A stretch of DNA of 64,000 bases from Coffea arabica (Eukaryota > Streptophyta > Magnoliopsida > Gentianales > Rubiaceae). This document shows positions 48,549 through 60,740 of this stretch, in pieces. The position numbers and the translations under genes are program-made. Within the stretch, counting starts at the first letter, position 1. Each line of letters begins with the position of its first letter. The stretch lies in contig NC_092312.1 of NCBI RefSeq assembly GCF_036785885.1, positions 16,262,001 to 16,326,000 on the forward strand, in the 5' to 3' direction. The notes beneath the pieces were generated by a model, which was not told where the DNA came from, did not search any database, and saw only the letters and a program-made list of their open reading frames with translations.

Positions 48549-49498
48549 ATCTGAGATGACAAGAATAGTATAGCTTGGATTTTATAAGAGCTTCATTGAA
48601 GAGGCTTTTTCCAGGATTCAATTAAGCTTGAAGTTCTTGTCTGGGAAACGTTTTTTACTTTGTCTGATGTTCTGATTGTAAAACTGCACCTGTGATGATA
48701 TCTATCCATCACTGTCTGCTTACTGTAATTTGAGCACAGAAACTATAGGATCCTTGAGATTCATATGGTGTAATGTTGGTGTTTCTTCTTTTCCTTGAAA
48801 TGTTTTTCAGACGACATACTTTATCAGTATCAATTAAGTAGCCATTGGTTAAAGTTATGCTTGTCATTTCTGCATTGGATACAAGGTAAAACGTTATTGG
48901 GAAGAACTGGGGCCTGGAAAACAACAGTGTAACAATTGTCAGGATCTTATTTAGTTTGCCTCAGATATCTTAATCGAATAAGAGACAATGAAACTCCATA
49001 ATTGCAGGTTAGCAAAGAATTGATTCTCGATGTTTGACTCTTGGGTAAAAGAGAAGGAAGAGCTCGATTCTCCATCATGAGTGGCAATGATGTTAAGCTA
49101 AAAAACAGATTAAATTTTTGTTTGCATGTGCATGATTATTTAGAGCGCAATATACATTTGATTCAACTTAAATACATCATTGGTGGTGATGTTAATATGA
49201 GGGCAATTGATTGATGTATGTATTAGGGATGTGATGAACAGATCTTAAGGGTAAAGCAGAGGAGATGAGCAAACAGGGTCTGCTGTTATGCGTTATATCA
49301 GAATGCAGATCTGGAATTTTATTCCTCAGAATTGGTCTGAGCTTACATTTCAAAGAATGAAGGGATACAAAACAATTTCTTTGAACTTCTCATAATATAA
49401 CACCCTTTCTTCCTGCATTTTGCAGGAAGGTTCACAATCAACTGTCAATTAATTAACTTTCCCCCATTTTGAAAAATAATCAAATCAATCAGGATCAC
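48549..49498. other. 3' UTRs between convergent SYP112 and laccase genes
   Basis: SYP112 3' UTR on one side and laccase 3' UTR on the other. Short frames here resemble no protein, and I see no repeat. Confidence 0.45.
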
Positions 49499-51732
49499 CT
49501 AACAAGAGGGAAGATCTTTGGGTGGAGGTAATATAGTTTGATCTGGGCCTGGACCATTTTCTACCACAAAAGCTGTCTTGAGTCCCCAGCTTGTATGGAG
49601 CTCTAGGTGACAGTGCATGAACCAAACCCCTGATGAGAATAGAATTGTAGAATGTTTCATGTGAGTATTACATACATAACGATCTGGAAATAAAAATAAT
49701 GTGTTCACCAAAATCTGATAGTTATTAATGTTACTGCATTGAGTTTACCTGGATTATCAGCCCTAAACCTTATAGCAGTCCAACCACCTGTAGGAACTCC
49801 AATTGTGTTTCTTTCTGGAGGATCAACCAAATTGTATTTTGCTGGGTCTTTCTTAGGATCAAAGTTCCCAATTCCAGTACCCACGACAAAGAAGTTGTAA
49901 CCATGGAGATGAATTGGATGAGACTCCACACGGAGAAGATTGGTATCTTGTAGCACCAACTCGACCGTTGAATTAAATGCAATCCTACTAAGACGTGGCC
50001 TGGTGCTTCGCACAGTTCTTAGGTTGGCTGTAAGTGGTGCACCAGTGTAGTTGAATGGAGTTGGCGGACGATCTGGAAAATCTGTTGTAAAGACCCCTGT
50101 AAGGTTAAAATAATGTGCCTGGAGCAGACCAATTTGAGGCATTATAAAAGTGATATTGTTCAAGGAAGCAGTGAGTCGCGTCCCATTTTGGCAGGTAGGA
50201 CATGGATTCATTCCCAAACCTATAGTGTAAAACAGATGCCTATCAACTTTAAGGGGCACATTTGCTGGGAATTGTGGTGAATTTAGACTTCTAAGCTTAG
50301 CGCTGTAGCTCAGTGCAAAGGAAGTGTCATTAGGAGCTGGTAAATTAGGAAGGCTAGGCAATACGTTATTTGGGACTCCTTTATACTGCAGAATAGCAGT
50401 AGCAGTTTTGTTATCAATGGGAAGCGGTGCATCCATGAAAGGCCTTGCAGCCATGAAATATCTACTCGAGATTTTATTGGCATGAACAAGAACATTGGTT
50501 GTCTGGCCAGGCGCTATCAGAATTGCATCAGTTGAAAAAGGTTTTGTATAGACTGCATCGACTTCTACCACAGTCATGTTATGTCCAGCAATTGCAAAGA
50601 AAAGCTCATCGTTGAGTGCCGCATTGATGATTCTGAAGAGATATTTTTTCCCCTGTTCAACTTCCACAGCGTATGTGTCTGTGCAAGATAGAAAACGGGA
50701 ACTCAATCCAAGGAGTCATACACCATCAATATGCAGCTACCACAAAGCAGACATGCAAACAATGTACGTAGTAGCACATACGTTTTTCAGAACACGGGAA
50801 AAGTGGCCCTGGTTTGCCATTTATGGTGTGTGCATCCGACATCCTTGGAGGCAGTCCCAGCTTGTTACCTTGTTTAACCACCTCTTCAACATCATCATTC
50901 CACCATTCTCCTGCATTTTAAGCAAACTGTAAGTTCAGAACAACCGGTGATGTGCAATTAACGCAAATTCGCGAACTCAACACAGTTTCTTTCGCTGATC
51001 ATAAACTTACCTAAGACTAAATTGAATTCGAAATCGGGCTGAGGGAAAGGATATGCCATCCCTTGTTTAGGCATTATGACAATAGCCCCGTAAACTGTGG
51101 CTCTCAGCCAGAAAATGTGTGCATGCCACCATAGCGTACCTCTCTGCCCTGTCACATTGAAATCGTACGTGTAACTTTGCCCCGTCTGGATTGGACATTG
51201 TGTTACATAAGCTGGTCCATCTGCCCATCCGTTGCGGTATTGCTTTAAACCATGCCTGTATCCACCATTAATCAGTTTTGCATCATTGGTACGAAGAACA
51301 AGCCTTCTAGTATGGTATTACTATAATTTAGGCAGTTAGATTATCTCAATCAAGTGCTAATTAGTGAAATTATCCTACCAATGGATGGACATATTGTACT
51401 GTGCGTAGTTTGTAACATTAATTTGAACTCTATCTCCTTCTCTGGCATATATAGTTGGTCCAGGAAACATTCCGTTCACTGTCACAATAGGCTTCGCGTG
51501 GCACAACCTACTAACATTCTTCACCTGAATCTGAAAATATTCGAAGGTGCAAGAATCAGCCCAAAAGTGCGCATTATATGTAAACATTGTTTTTCTAATG
51601 AAAATTCGAATTTCTTACATCAAACTGGTACTGCTTTAGAGCGGCATTGACAGGAGGAAGAGAAATCCACCCAATGGAACACATGAATAAAAAAGCACAA
51701 TTCAAGTAAAAACTGCAGTGACGTCTCCCCAT
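49499..51732 (-). CDS. Laccase, LAC4/LAC11-like multicopper oxidase
   Basis: A secreted blue copper oxidase that oxidises monolignols during lignin deposition in the cell wall. Six coding exons: 51732-51619, 51530-51379, 51255-51011, 50910-50782, 50678-49749 and 49629-49499. They give 1701 nt, 566 aa, in frame. The N-terminus ([18 protein letters not shown]) is a signal peptide. All four copper signatures are present: HWHG in exons 2/3, WWHAH in exon 3, HPIHLHG in exon 5, and [12 protein letters not shown] in exon 6, with a leucine at the type-1 axial position. Many N-x-T/S sites fit a glycoprotein. The pattern [20 protein letters not shown] puts it with the LAC4/10/11/16 side of the family, but a tree would be needed to name the orthologue. 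It lies between SYP112 and the pectinesterase. Confidence 0.93.
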
Positions 51733-52895
51733 ATTTCCCAGCCACCCAGCCAAGATCTTTTCAACTTTTGTAGGGACTATTTTGTCTTTGGTTGGTTGAA
51801 CAAGAAAGTCATGCTTTGCACGATTTTATAGGACTTAAAAAGGAGTTGGGATGAAGCCCATCAATTTGTTAAGCGGAGAATTGGTGGCCTTACTAAAAAT
51901 TAGGTAGAAAGTATGGTGTTAACACAGTAGTATAACTTACAAGCAATATAATGACGGTGACCTCTAACTGGTCGGAACCCAACAAATTAGAAGAATAAAG
52001 AAGACGCAGAAACCTCACGTTTTGGTTTAAAAAAGAGTAGATTTGAGTATGAGAGGTACATACAGCCAAACGTCGACCAAGGTCCAGTGAGCTTTATCGT
52101 TAAGGATAAGGAAAAGTTTAAGATTTCTCCCAAGTTTTTTAGCTTTAGTTTGAGTATCGTAATTCTAATTCGTTATATACTTTTACCCCAAAAGAATCCG
52201 AGTTACTCCATTTTCTCTTGTTTCCATTCTGCAATTATGAAGTGGTTTATTGACATCCATGTTCAGGGCCACAGGCACAAACTTTTTCGCATGGTTAGTA
52301 GTACTTGGCAGTACGATTTCGGTCAGAATTGAACCTGCTAAAATATTTTCAAGTATTACCTTCTTGAGTTTTCTTGGAGGTGGGTTGTGTGGACCAAGTT
52401 TTTCGTGTAAAATTGCCAAGAGAAAAAAATAGGGTTAAATTACTGGTTACAATGTTTATTGAGCCCCAGAAAGAAGAGGACAATTGATGACATTGCTTCT
52501 AAGGATTCTGGCTTTGGCATGCTGAAGTGTTTTGCTTATCAAGTTAACCTATGTAAATGCAGGAGAAAAGAATTAAAAAGAAAGAGAAAGTAGGCATTGG
52601 GAAAGTGGTATAATTTGCCAAAAGAATTTACGATAGAAGGAATTACAAGCCATACAATGTACAAGAACAACTGACTTAGCATTTACTCTGTATACAAAAA
52701 TAAACAAATCAAGATACAGCAGTTCCTCTGTCTGTATAATTACATTATTACGTATTTTGTCTGCAAATTTCTTGTGAAGCCATCCGTGATCATGAATGAA
52801 TACAATACTTGTCATTGAAGCTTTCCCTTTTCATTTCTCCAGTGGAGTGGACCAGTCATAATCAGAATTAATAACTTCATGGGGTACTTGCTATT
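51733..52895. other. Laccase promoter and pectinesterase 3' side
   Basis: Upstream spacer of laccase and 3' UTR of the pectinesterase. Short frames with no resemblance to a protein. No repeat with target duplication seen. Confidence 0.4.
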
Positions 52896-54862
52896 CTAGG
52901 TTTTCCCTTGAGCTTTCAAGGTGGAAATTGTTGAGCCAGTCTGCTGTTTGAAGTGGGTCGGGACAGGTCTCAGCCAGGCTCGCCCTCCTATCATGGTCTT
53001 GGTCAGAAACGGTGCTGCGTCGTGATTAGATAGGCTGTGATACCATTTAACCCTGTTTGACCTATTGGCACCAGGGCCGTAGCACTTGTATTCACCAAAG
53101 TAAGCCGTGCTGCAATTCCCTCAAGAAAATAAGAAAACTTAGTACAAGTACTTTGTTAGAAAGCTTGCTTAATGTTCATAATGTATAATTTCGGGATCTA
53201 TTAATTAACATAATGCATATCTCCAAGAATTAGTTTATCATTTAGCTAAGGAATGCATCTTATTGTATAATGAGGTGGTACATTAACAGGCAGAAGACAG
53301 TCACTTGAGCTTTTAGTAATTGATGGACATAAGCTGGAGCATAGGCATCTGTTTTACATCCTCAGAATCAGTGGATAGCAAAAGGTACGTAACTGTACCT
53401 TTGCTTGCGGGGATCACCCCAGTCGTTCCATCCCTCTGGCAGTATCACACTAGACATGTAGGTTAGGGCGAAAACCACCCTGGAGTAAGATCCCCATGGC
53501 CGCCCAAGAACAGTGCTCCCGGCACCAGTTATCTTACCACCCAAGAATGTAAATCCAGTATTTTCCAGAGGAGAACTTCTTTGTTGAGCTGTGATAGCTC
53601 CTTCATTTTCTGCTGTCGAGTGCAGATGGCACCTCTGCAATGCAGAGTTCCATGATTATCAGTTGTCTTAAGATAGTTGTGATATCTATATATATAGACT
53701 GTTCTTTTTTCTTTTTTTTTTTCCATTCTATATATAGATATTTGTGATATCTATATATCTCACATTTCTCTATGAAAGTACTTTCCTACATCATGCTTCT
53801 AGAAATATGTACTATAGGTACTTACTTCAAAAAGAGAAGCTCCATTTCCGCATATGAAATCGACGCCTCCTTCAATATAACAACTGCTGTAATAATGCCT
53901 TCCTGCATCATCTAGGAGAGTGTCTTGATAGGAGACAATCGCGCAACCGTAAAAAGCAGCTCTATCTCCAGATACTCTCAGTGCAACGGCCTTGCCACTT
54001 GTTCCATAGGTATTCTAGACCACCAACAAGTACTAGACGTTTCAATGAACATCCGTGTAGAATAAAACACAAGTAATTTTTGATTTTCCAGGGTCATTAT
54101 TATTGCCAATTATCGTCCTGTTTCATAGTAGTGCTAATTCGAGATATATACCTGAATTGTTAGATAGCGTCCTACAAAATCAGAAGCCAATACTGCCATT
54201 GTTGGAGAATCATATATTTCTCCAGTGTCATTCCATGCTATGATTGTTTTTGAGGCTTCTGTTCCGCTCAATGTTATGAAAGGCTTATCCGCCGGCACAA
54301 CAATTTTCTCCCTGCTAGTCAGAAATGATTGAACACTTTCCATCAAAATATACAAACATATATAGTCACGAAATACACACTACTTATCTATCTATAGAAA
54401 ACCCTTATTCCCAAAAAAAAAAAAAATTCCAATAATATGGAGTACTTAATTTGGCAAAACTTTCAGTAGCTTTCTCACTAGAAAAAGGGTTATTATACAA
54501 TAAATGCTCTTGCAAAGACCTAGGCTAGTGTTAGAACGGGCTAGGAAAATTGGATCAGGAACACATATTTGGTGAAAGACTGAGAATTGAATTTTGGAAG
54601 GCTCATAGCTAGACCTGTATACTCCTGGCTTGACCCAGATGAATACTAGTTCAGAGTTGTTAGAAGGGACAGCATTGATGGCATCCTGTATTTTGTCATA
54701 ATCTCCCATTCCTGACTGATCAACTCTAATGAGGATAGCAGTGGACATGTCCATTGGGGTGCTTGTGCTAGAAGAGGAAGCCATGAGTAAATTATCCGAA
54801 ACCAGTTTCACTAGCAATATAACGCTAGCATAAATCATGAATGATGGAGCACCCATGTGCAT
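52896..54862 (-). CDS. Pectinesterase without pro-domain (PE11-like)
   Basis: A cell-wall enzyme that removes methyl groups from pectin. Five coding exons: 54862-54615, 54311-54152, 54014-53826, 53634-53399 and 53109-52896. They make 1047 nt, 348 aa, in frame. The length and lack of an inhibitor-like pro-domain fit the short (pro-less) class. A hydrophobic N-terminus ([14 protein letters not shown]) is a signal peptide. Motifs in order: GVYREK (80-85), KAVALR (144-149), YQDTLLDD (165-172), VDFICG (187-192) and LGRPWG (242-247). The proton-donor Asp167, nucleophile Asp188 and Arg244 are present, but the QAVAL motif starts with Lys144 instead of Gln, one of the two Gln that form the anion hole. 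A second ATG at 54856 is possible. From memory PE11 is also next to RER1B in Arabidopsis. Confidence 0.88.
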
Positions 54863-56428
54863 CGGTAATACTGTTGGGTCGTCTCGATGGGGGTGCAGCG
54901 AATAAACTTTTTACTAAACAATGATAGAATGAACTATGAAGCAAAGTGAACACAGAAATTTGCCGCATGTGATGAGAATGTCAGTCCCTTAATATAAGGC
55001 TAGCCCGGCGTAGACTGTCAACGAATTGGTGGCTGATTAATATTCACATAACTGAAGTTCCAAGTTTTTGGTGAAGAACTTCACGTAAGCATGCAGAGAC
55101 AGAAAGAAAGAAGGATTGCTCTCATATGAAGCAGTTGCCAGCAGGCAGTAGTACTCAACTGGTTCTGATGTCAATGACTCGTTTGATCATATTGTCAAAT
55201 GTCATGCACCTTCGTCACATTCACTCAACGCGTTAAACATGAGCAGATGGGCTTACTGCATTAACAATTACTCAACTTCGTGACTCAACATTCGCAGCCA
55301 CACCTTAGGCTAAAAATTCAAGAAACTTCCTGCAATAATAGGAGGTCAATTTTACACAGCTCCCCCATTTTTGTTTTTTGTTTTTTGTTTTTCCCATTTT
55401 TTTCCTCCTCAAACGTACATGCAGGGATGGAGATGAGAGCCAAACTCGTGGTTGGGCTACTCAATCAAAAGCTCGTTATCGGTTTAGGAGAAAGTTTTGC
55501 ACAGAAATTGCAGCATCGGATCAATGCCTATCAATTTACTCATCATACAAGTGTCCGTGAACTAGTAGATGGAAAAAACAGCCAAATGGCAATTAGGTCT
55601 AATCTCTCCCATCTTAATTAGCATGGAATCTTGCTTTATTATGTTAATGGAATTTGAAGTTCAAACTCAAGGAATGTCTTTCTGTTTTGGTACGACTTTA
55701 TAGTTTGCGTATGTAATCCTAAATCCGTCCAAAGCGTTAGTCAAAAACAAGAATTAATGCACAAGGAATGAAGAATCAACTAATAAGAGCGGGTAGAGTA
55801 TGCTATCCATGTTTCGTAATAAACACTATCCGTTGTTTTCTTGGTGTGGAGGGATGAGATTTACCAAAAAAAAAAAAAAAAACGATAGTGATCTTAGGAC
55901 AATTTTGTCTTAGCCAGCTACTGTCCATTACTGCTGCATTTTACATTCAGTCCACGTTTTTCCATGAATGAACACCTATTTAACACGATTAACTTTGTTT
56001 ATATTCTAGGTGGTCGTATTAGCTAAGATCAACTTTCAGTATTAATGTATCAATTTGGATTACATGTACTTTATTGGCTACAAATACTTGCAAGCCATCA
56101 TTGATATCCTGACAAGTGATATCGTGTATTCATCATGCATATGTCAAGTACTTCCAAGCAGAACTCAGGTCGTAGAATGTAGTACGTGCTCATTAGCTTT
56201 AGAAAAATACTGTATATGAATAGAAAATATACAACTCTATAAAGAATTAATGGGATATAAAACAAGCTTTTTTAACTCAAATCGATTCACGAAATCTTAC
56301 GTTGTGATTTATGATTGGTCTACCTAAGATTTGAACATGGCACATAATATTTGGTAAAACCAATTCAATTGGTCCGAGAGTGAGATATTTTATGACATTT
56401 TTAAATTTCTTATAGTATTTTATGCACG
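54863..56428. other. Pectinesterase promoter and spacer
   Basis: AT-rich, with an A tract at 55865-55882. Frames at 55280-55621 do not resemble a known protein. No repeat with clear ends. Confidence 0.4.
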
Positions 56429-57090
56429 TTAATTCTATACTTCTTTAAACATTCACTTACTTGTTCAATTCGTCCTGAACTTGGGACATGTACGATTATG
56501 ATTTTCGTGCAATTATAAACTTGTTGTATTTTTTTTTCAATAAATTTGTGATGTATATTAGATGCTTTTTTTTATGCAAATAAATTTTATTTGTACACAC
56601 CAACTTAATATATGAATAGAATTATATATATAAATATACTCTAAATTCTGTCAGAAATACAATAATCGCCCGTAAACCCATCAATCTTAATCGCAACCCA
56701 TCGGTCATAGGAGCGGGTACTTGCGTTCACAAACTATGGTATTTCATCATTCTTTTCGGCGCTTTTTGGATGGTATTTGGTTGCATGGCTGGCTGGGGAA
56801 CCAAACTAATCGAAAGCAGAAGAAAGAACAACCAAATGGGATGACAAAACACAGGCAAAATTCGGTGATAAAGAAAGAGGAAAAGAAAAAGGGAAAAAAG
56901 AAAGAGAATTCGGTAAAATGTGTCACTAGCAATTCCATGATGCATGTTCACGAGGGGGTAAAGAAAGAATTAAGAAACAAAAAAAGCACTATGCGCTTCT
57001 TAGGTGCAAATGAGTTAAACTTAATCCAACAATTTGCAAGTTTGCTTAGAACAATTTGCAAGTTTGCTTAGTCAAAATTCTAGGTCAACT
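56429..57090 (+). repeat. Local duplication, copy 1 (contains the Helitron empty site)
   Basis: This unit is repeated at 57091-57275 plus 59897-60116 and 60605-60740. Shared phrases include cttaatatatga at the Helitron site, 'ctgtcagaaatacaataatcg', 'caaccaaatgggatgacaaa', and 'aattccatgatgcatgttc' at about 56930. In copy 1 the bases tagaa|tt at 56617-56623 are uninterrupted, so this copy shows the site before the Helitron came in. Confidence 0.8.
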
Positions 57091-57275
57091 TTAATTCTAT
57101 ACTTCTTTAAACATTCACTTACTTGCTCAATTTGTCCTGAACTTAGAACACATACGAACATGATTTTCGTGCAATTATAAACTTGTATTTTTTAAATAAA
57201 TTTGTGATGTATATTAGATGATTTTTTATACAAAGAAATTTTATTTGTACACACCAACTTAATATATGACTAGAA
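57091..57275 (+). repeat. Local duplication, copy 2, left part
   Basis: Matches 56429-56621 of copy 1 with scattered substitutions and small indels, and ends exactly at the Helitron's left edge. The two copies are about 85-90% alike by eye. Confidence 0.8.
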
Positions 57276-57733
57276 TCCTTATACTATATAAGAATGAGTT
57301 TGTACCAAAGAATGGTTTTGAATTTCAACCGTAAGAGTAGGGGTATTTTGGGATTGTAAGGTTGTTTTGAGTGTAGTTATAACGTTGGGTACTACTTAAG
57401 ATAGCATGTGCATTTTTATATTTACTGAAATGTTCTTGTGATTTGTTCAAAGGTTTGGGTATTTTGGGAATGTGTGATTATGTGGTTATCTTTTGTATAA
57501 TGGGTATAACCCACGATAGCTTATTTATTGGTGTAATTACTTAAATGTACTTATAGAGGCATTGATTGGCTTGTGTTAGTTAAATTATAAGTAGTATCAA
57601 TTATTACCATTGCTTTACTATTACAACTTGAAGACATTCAAATGCTATTTTCATCTCAATTAAAGCGTTTATTAAGGAATTTATGACTAAGCATCAGTTT
57701 CATCTTCATTTCTTCAAATGTCCTCTCCTTCAC

Positions 57734-57950
57734 TTTTTTTTTTTTTTGTCGAAACGATAGATGTCCTATAACCTAATCTAGCCTAGTCTAAGAGGAAGGG
57801 GAGGGGGTTCTATGTGAGTACAGATTCCATCGATGAAGGTCAATTAAGACCGCCACAAATTGTGGCAAATTTGTGGGAGGCAGGGATTGAACCCCTGACC
57901 TCCAGCATCACCTTTAATGGTGATGACCACTGGACCAAATGGCCAGTGGC
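57734..57950 (-). mobile_element. tRNA-derived SINE nested in the Helitron, 20-bp target duplication
   Basis: A 217-bp minus-strand SINE with the perfect repeat tcaaatgtcctctccttcac at 57714-57733 and 57951-57970. Read on the minus strand, the head is a clean tRNA promoter: A box TGGTCCAGTGG and B box GGGTTCAATCCC. The 3' end is GTTTCGACA followed by poly(A), the same tail as the LINE at 13949-18341. It must be younger than the Helitron it sits in. Confidence 0.92.
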
Positions 57951-59003
57951 TCAAATGTCCTCTCCTTCACATTCTTCCGTTATGTTCCTCTCATCTTCTA
58001 GTAAATACTTATTTGTACTACCTTTGTACTCTAGATTTCAATATGGTTTTATGCTAAAACTATTCTTGGTGGCTTAGCTTGAGGTGAGGTTTTATTATTT
58101 TTTTTATGGTATGATTTGCTTTGTAAAATCATAGTTTCTATTGTGAGTTAAATGCTTCTATTCCGAAATTAGATACTCTGTTAGCGTAATTTATTGTTAA
58201 TATTATTGCTTCCCACAAATTTGGTTACTGTGTACAATTTAAACAGTGTGATTTTGTTTGGAGCAACTATGAGAAAAAAGTTTTTGCAAGGAGTATTTGG
58301 AACAAGGTAAACCAAAAAACTATTGCAATTGATGCATTATGGTGTGGTTTATACTACAATTGAATTGTTTGAATGGTGTGATTTCTTATCTAATTGTTTG
58401 CTTTGGTAATAAGGTGATTCATTTATGCAATTGATTTTGGTGATAGTTAGATTCCGAGTTATTTTGAATTGGTAGTTAATACTTTGTCCTACTGATTTAT
58501 GTTTGTATCAAAGTTTATTCTTTCATGTATACGTTTGTATATTTGCTTAAGCTATTCATCAGAGTACTTGACTTGAATGTGGATGATTGGAAGGTTGAAA
58601 CCAATAAAGAATAACTACCAATAAAACTTGAAATCCCAAGTAAATCTACCTCCAATAATCAAACAAGTAGTTGGCTAAAGTCCTCTCCCCCTTAGTTGCA
58701 ATTTTCCACTGATGATCAAATTCTGAACGTTGTGATCATGTTGTCCCGTAGACCTTTATGTATATTTGGAATTCTCCTAATTTTTGGGAACTTGGTGGAA
58801 CTCCTATTATTTTAGATTGTCTGTTTAGACTATTAAATCATTGCCATGTACACAATTTTCTCATGATTATTTTCCTATTCAGTTCTTTTTCTTAGTTTCT
58901 TGTTTGGAGATGAAAGTTCCTATAGACATTTAAACAACAATATAATTTATTCTTCTGCCTTTATGACTTCATAAGTGCATTTTCTATGTAACATTTGTCC
59001 AGG

Positions 59004-59078
59004 AAAAGAGTTTCCTGAAGATGATAAAATACGAAGACTCATGCTTTATGCTGGTGCTAAACACGTTTTACATAAGGT
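59004..59078 (+). pseudogene. Possible captured exon inside the Helitron
   Basis: Between an acceptor-like TTTGTCCAG and a donor-like CATAAG then GTTTC, one frame reads GKEFPEDDKIRRLMLYAGAK followed by HVLHK. The composition looks protein-like, unlike the surrounding sequence. I do not recognise the source gene. Gene-fragment capture is usual for Helitrons, but this call is weak on sequence alone. Confidence 0.35.
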
Positions 59079-59896
59079 TTCAAATTCTAGTTTCTTTAGT
59101 GTCGAACAATGAATTCCAAACTTTCTTTGTCGTATTTGATGATTATTTCTTTTTAAATTGTACTATTATTTGTTTGTTGGTAGTAGCTTGAGAACCTTGA
59201 TTTTCACCAGTATGATTTGATTTATTCTTAGTATTATTTTATTGTGTACAAGAATCAAGTAGTACTATCCAATGTCATCTATTGTTAAGCACAATCACTT
59301 CTATGTATTATTTTTTCCTGTTAAAATACATTTTTGTTTCCTGCCTGGATAGTCTTATGCTTCTCCTTTCTAAGCTGAGGATATTTCTCTTCTGTTTGCT
59401 CAGAGTCTGCAGGAAGTTGCAATAGTCAAGTTTCATTGTTCATTGTCTGACTCATAATATCTTTTACGAAAGTGAAGGTTTTGCTCTGGGAGAAGGCAGA
59501 GAATGATTTGGACAAATTAAAATTGAGATTTTAATCTAATAACATATCTAGCAATTTTGCAGTTCTATCTACGAGATAACAAAGACAATGCAATGAAAGA
59601 TACTACTACTACAACAGACAACTACCATATGCAATACAAGCTAAATGCAACAACCTATTACTTTACTTTCATGTAAATATGAGTACTCGTTAGGGAATGA
59701 AATTTTATGGATTCCACTTTTACTCAATCTTCCATTCTTACGAAGTTTAATATATAATTATCCTTAATCTTTTCATGATTATCTTTCTATTATTAAAAAT
59801 TAGATTTCCATGCTGTTACATCAAATAAAAAATAAAAAACTATTTTATACCATATGCACCAAACTCCCGCACATTGCCCGGGCTATCTTCCTCTAG

Positions 59897-60740
59897 TTGT
59901 ATACATAAATACACACTAAATTATGTCAGAAATACAATAATCGCCTGTAAACCCATCAATCTCAATCGCAGCCCATAGGTCATAGGAGTGTGTAATTATG
60001 TTCACAAACTAATCGAAGGCAGAAGAAAGAACAACCAAATGGGATGACAAAACACATGCAAAATTCGGTGACAAAGACAGCTAAAAAAGAAAAAAAAAGA
60101 GAATTCGGTAAAAAGTGTTTGCAAATGAGTCGAGTTTAATCGAGTAATTCACGAACTTACTTGGTCAAAACTCGAGTTCAAATTCGCATTGACCAAATTC
60201 GAGCAACTCAAACTATTTGACGAGTCGAGTTTGAGCTTAATATATGAATCTCGAAAACTTATCGAACTTAATCGAGCTTTATCAAGTTTCATATATATAT
60301 ATATATATATATGTATGTATATTTTTTAAAAAAATTTTATTTATTAGTGTGAAATATCTATTTTCTACCTTGTTTAAAATTATATAAAATATAAATTTAT
60401 ATTTCTTAAGCTCGATTCGGGTCAATTAGGTTTGATTGGGCTCAATAAGTATGAGTTCGAGTTCAAACTTGAGTAATGCAAAATAAAATCGAACTCGAGT
60501 TGAACTTAATTTTCAAAAGTTTGATGAGTTCGAGTCCAAGTTTTTTAACTCAAAGTTGAACTCGAGTAGTATACTACTTGACTCGATGACACCCCTATTG
60601 TTCATGACAATTCCATGATGCATGTTCTCGAGAAGGAAAAGAAAGATTTAAAAAATGATAGATAAAGCAGTATGTGTTTTCTAAGATGCAAATGAGTTGA
60701 ATTTAATCGAGTAATCGAATAACATGCAAGTTAATTCAGT
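59897..60740 (+). repeat. Local duplication, copy 2, right part, with an insertion
   Basis: Continues copy 2 from the Helitron's right edge. About 59897-60116 matches 56622-56920, and 60606-60740 matches 56928-57060. Between them, at about 60117-60604, is an extra 490-bp block made of 'gagtttaatcgag', 'actcgagttcaa' and similar phrases, closing with GATGACACCCCTA. That ending is typical of a hAT-like non-autonomous element. It contains a TA run at 60292-60311. Confidence 0.6.

Larger units (their letters stand above)
57276..59896 (+). mobile_element. Non-autonomous Helitron with hairpin and CTAG end
   Basis: A 2621-bp element. It starts with TCCTTATACTATATAAGAAT right after an A and ends in CTAG right before a T, the A|T insertion rule of Helitrons. 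About 10 bases before the end lies a short imperfect hairpin, CCCGCACATTGCCCGGG. Copy 1 of the local duplication carries the same flanks with nothing between (56621|56622), which proves both ends. No Rep/helicase frame is present, so it needs a helper. A SINE is nested at 57734-57950. A short exon-like piece at 59004-59078 may be captured host sequence. Confidence 0.9.

Noticed and set aside
60292-60313. TA run as a recombination or origin signal
   Set aside because: An ordinary TA microsatellite within repeat-rich DNA.
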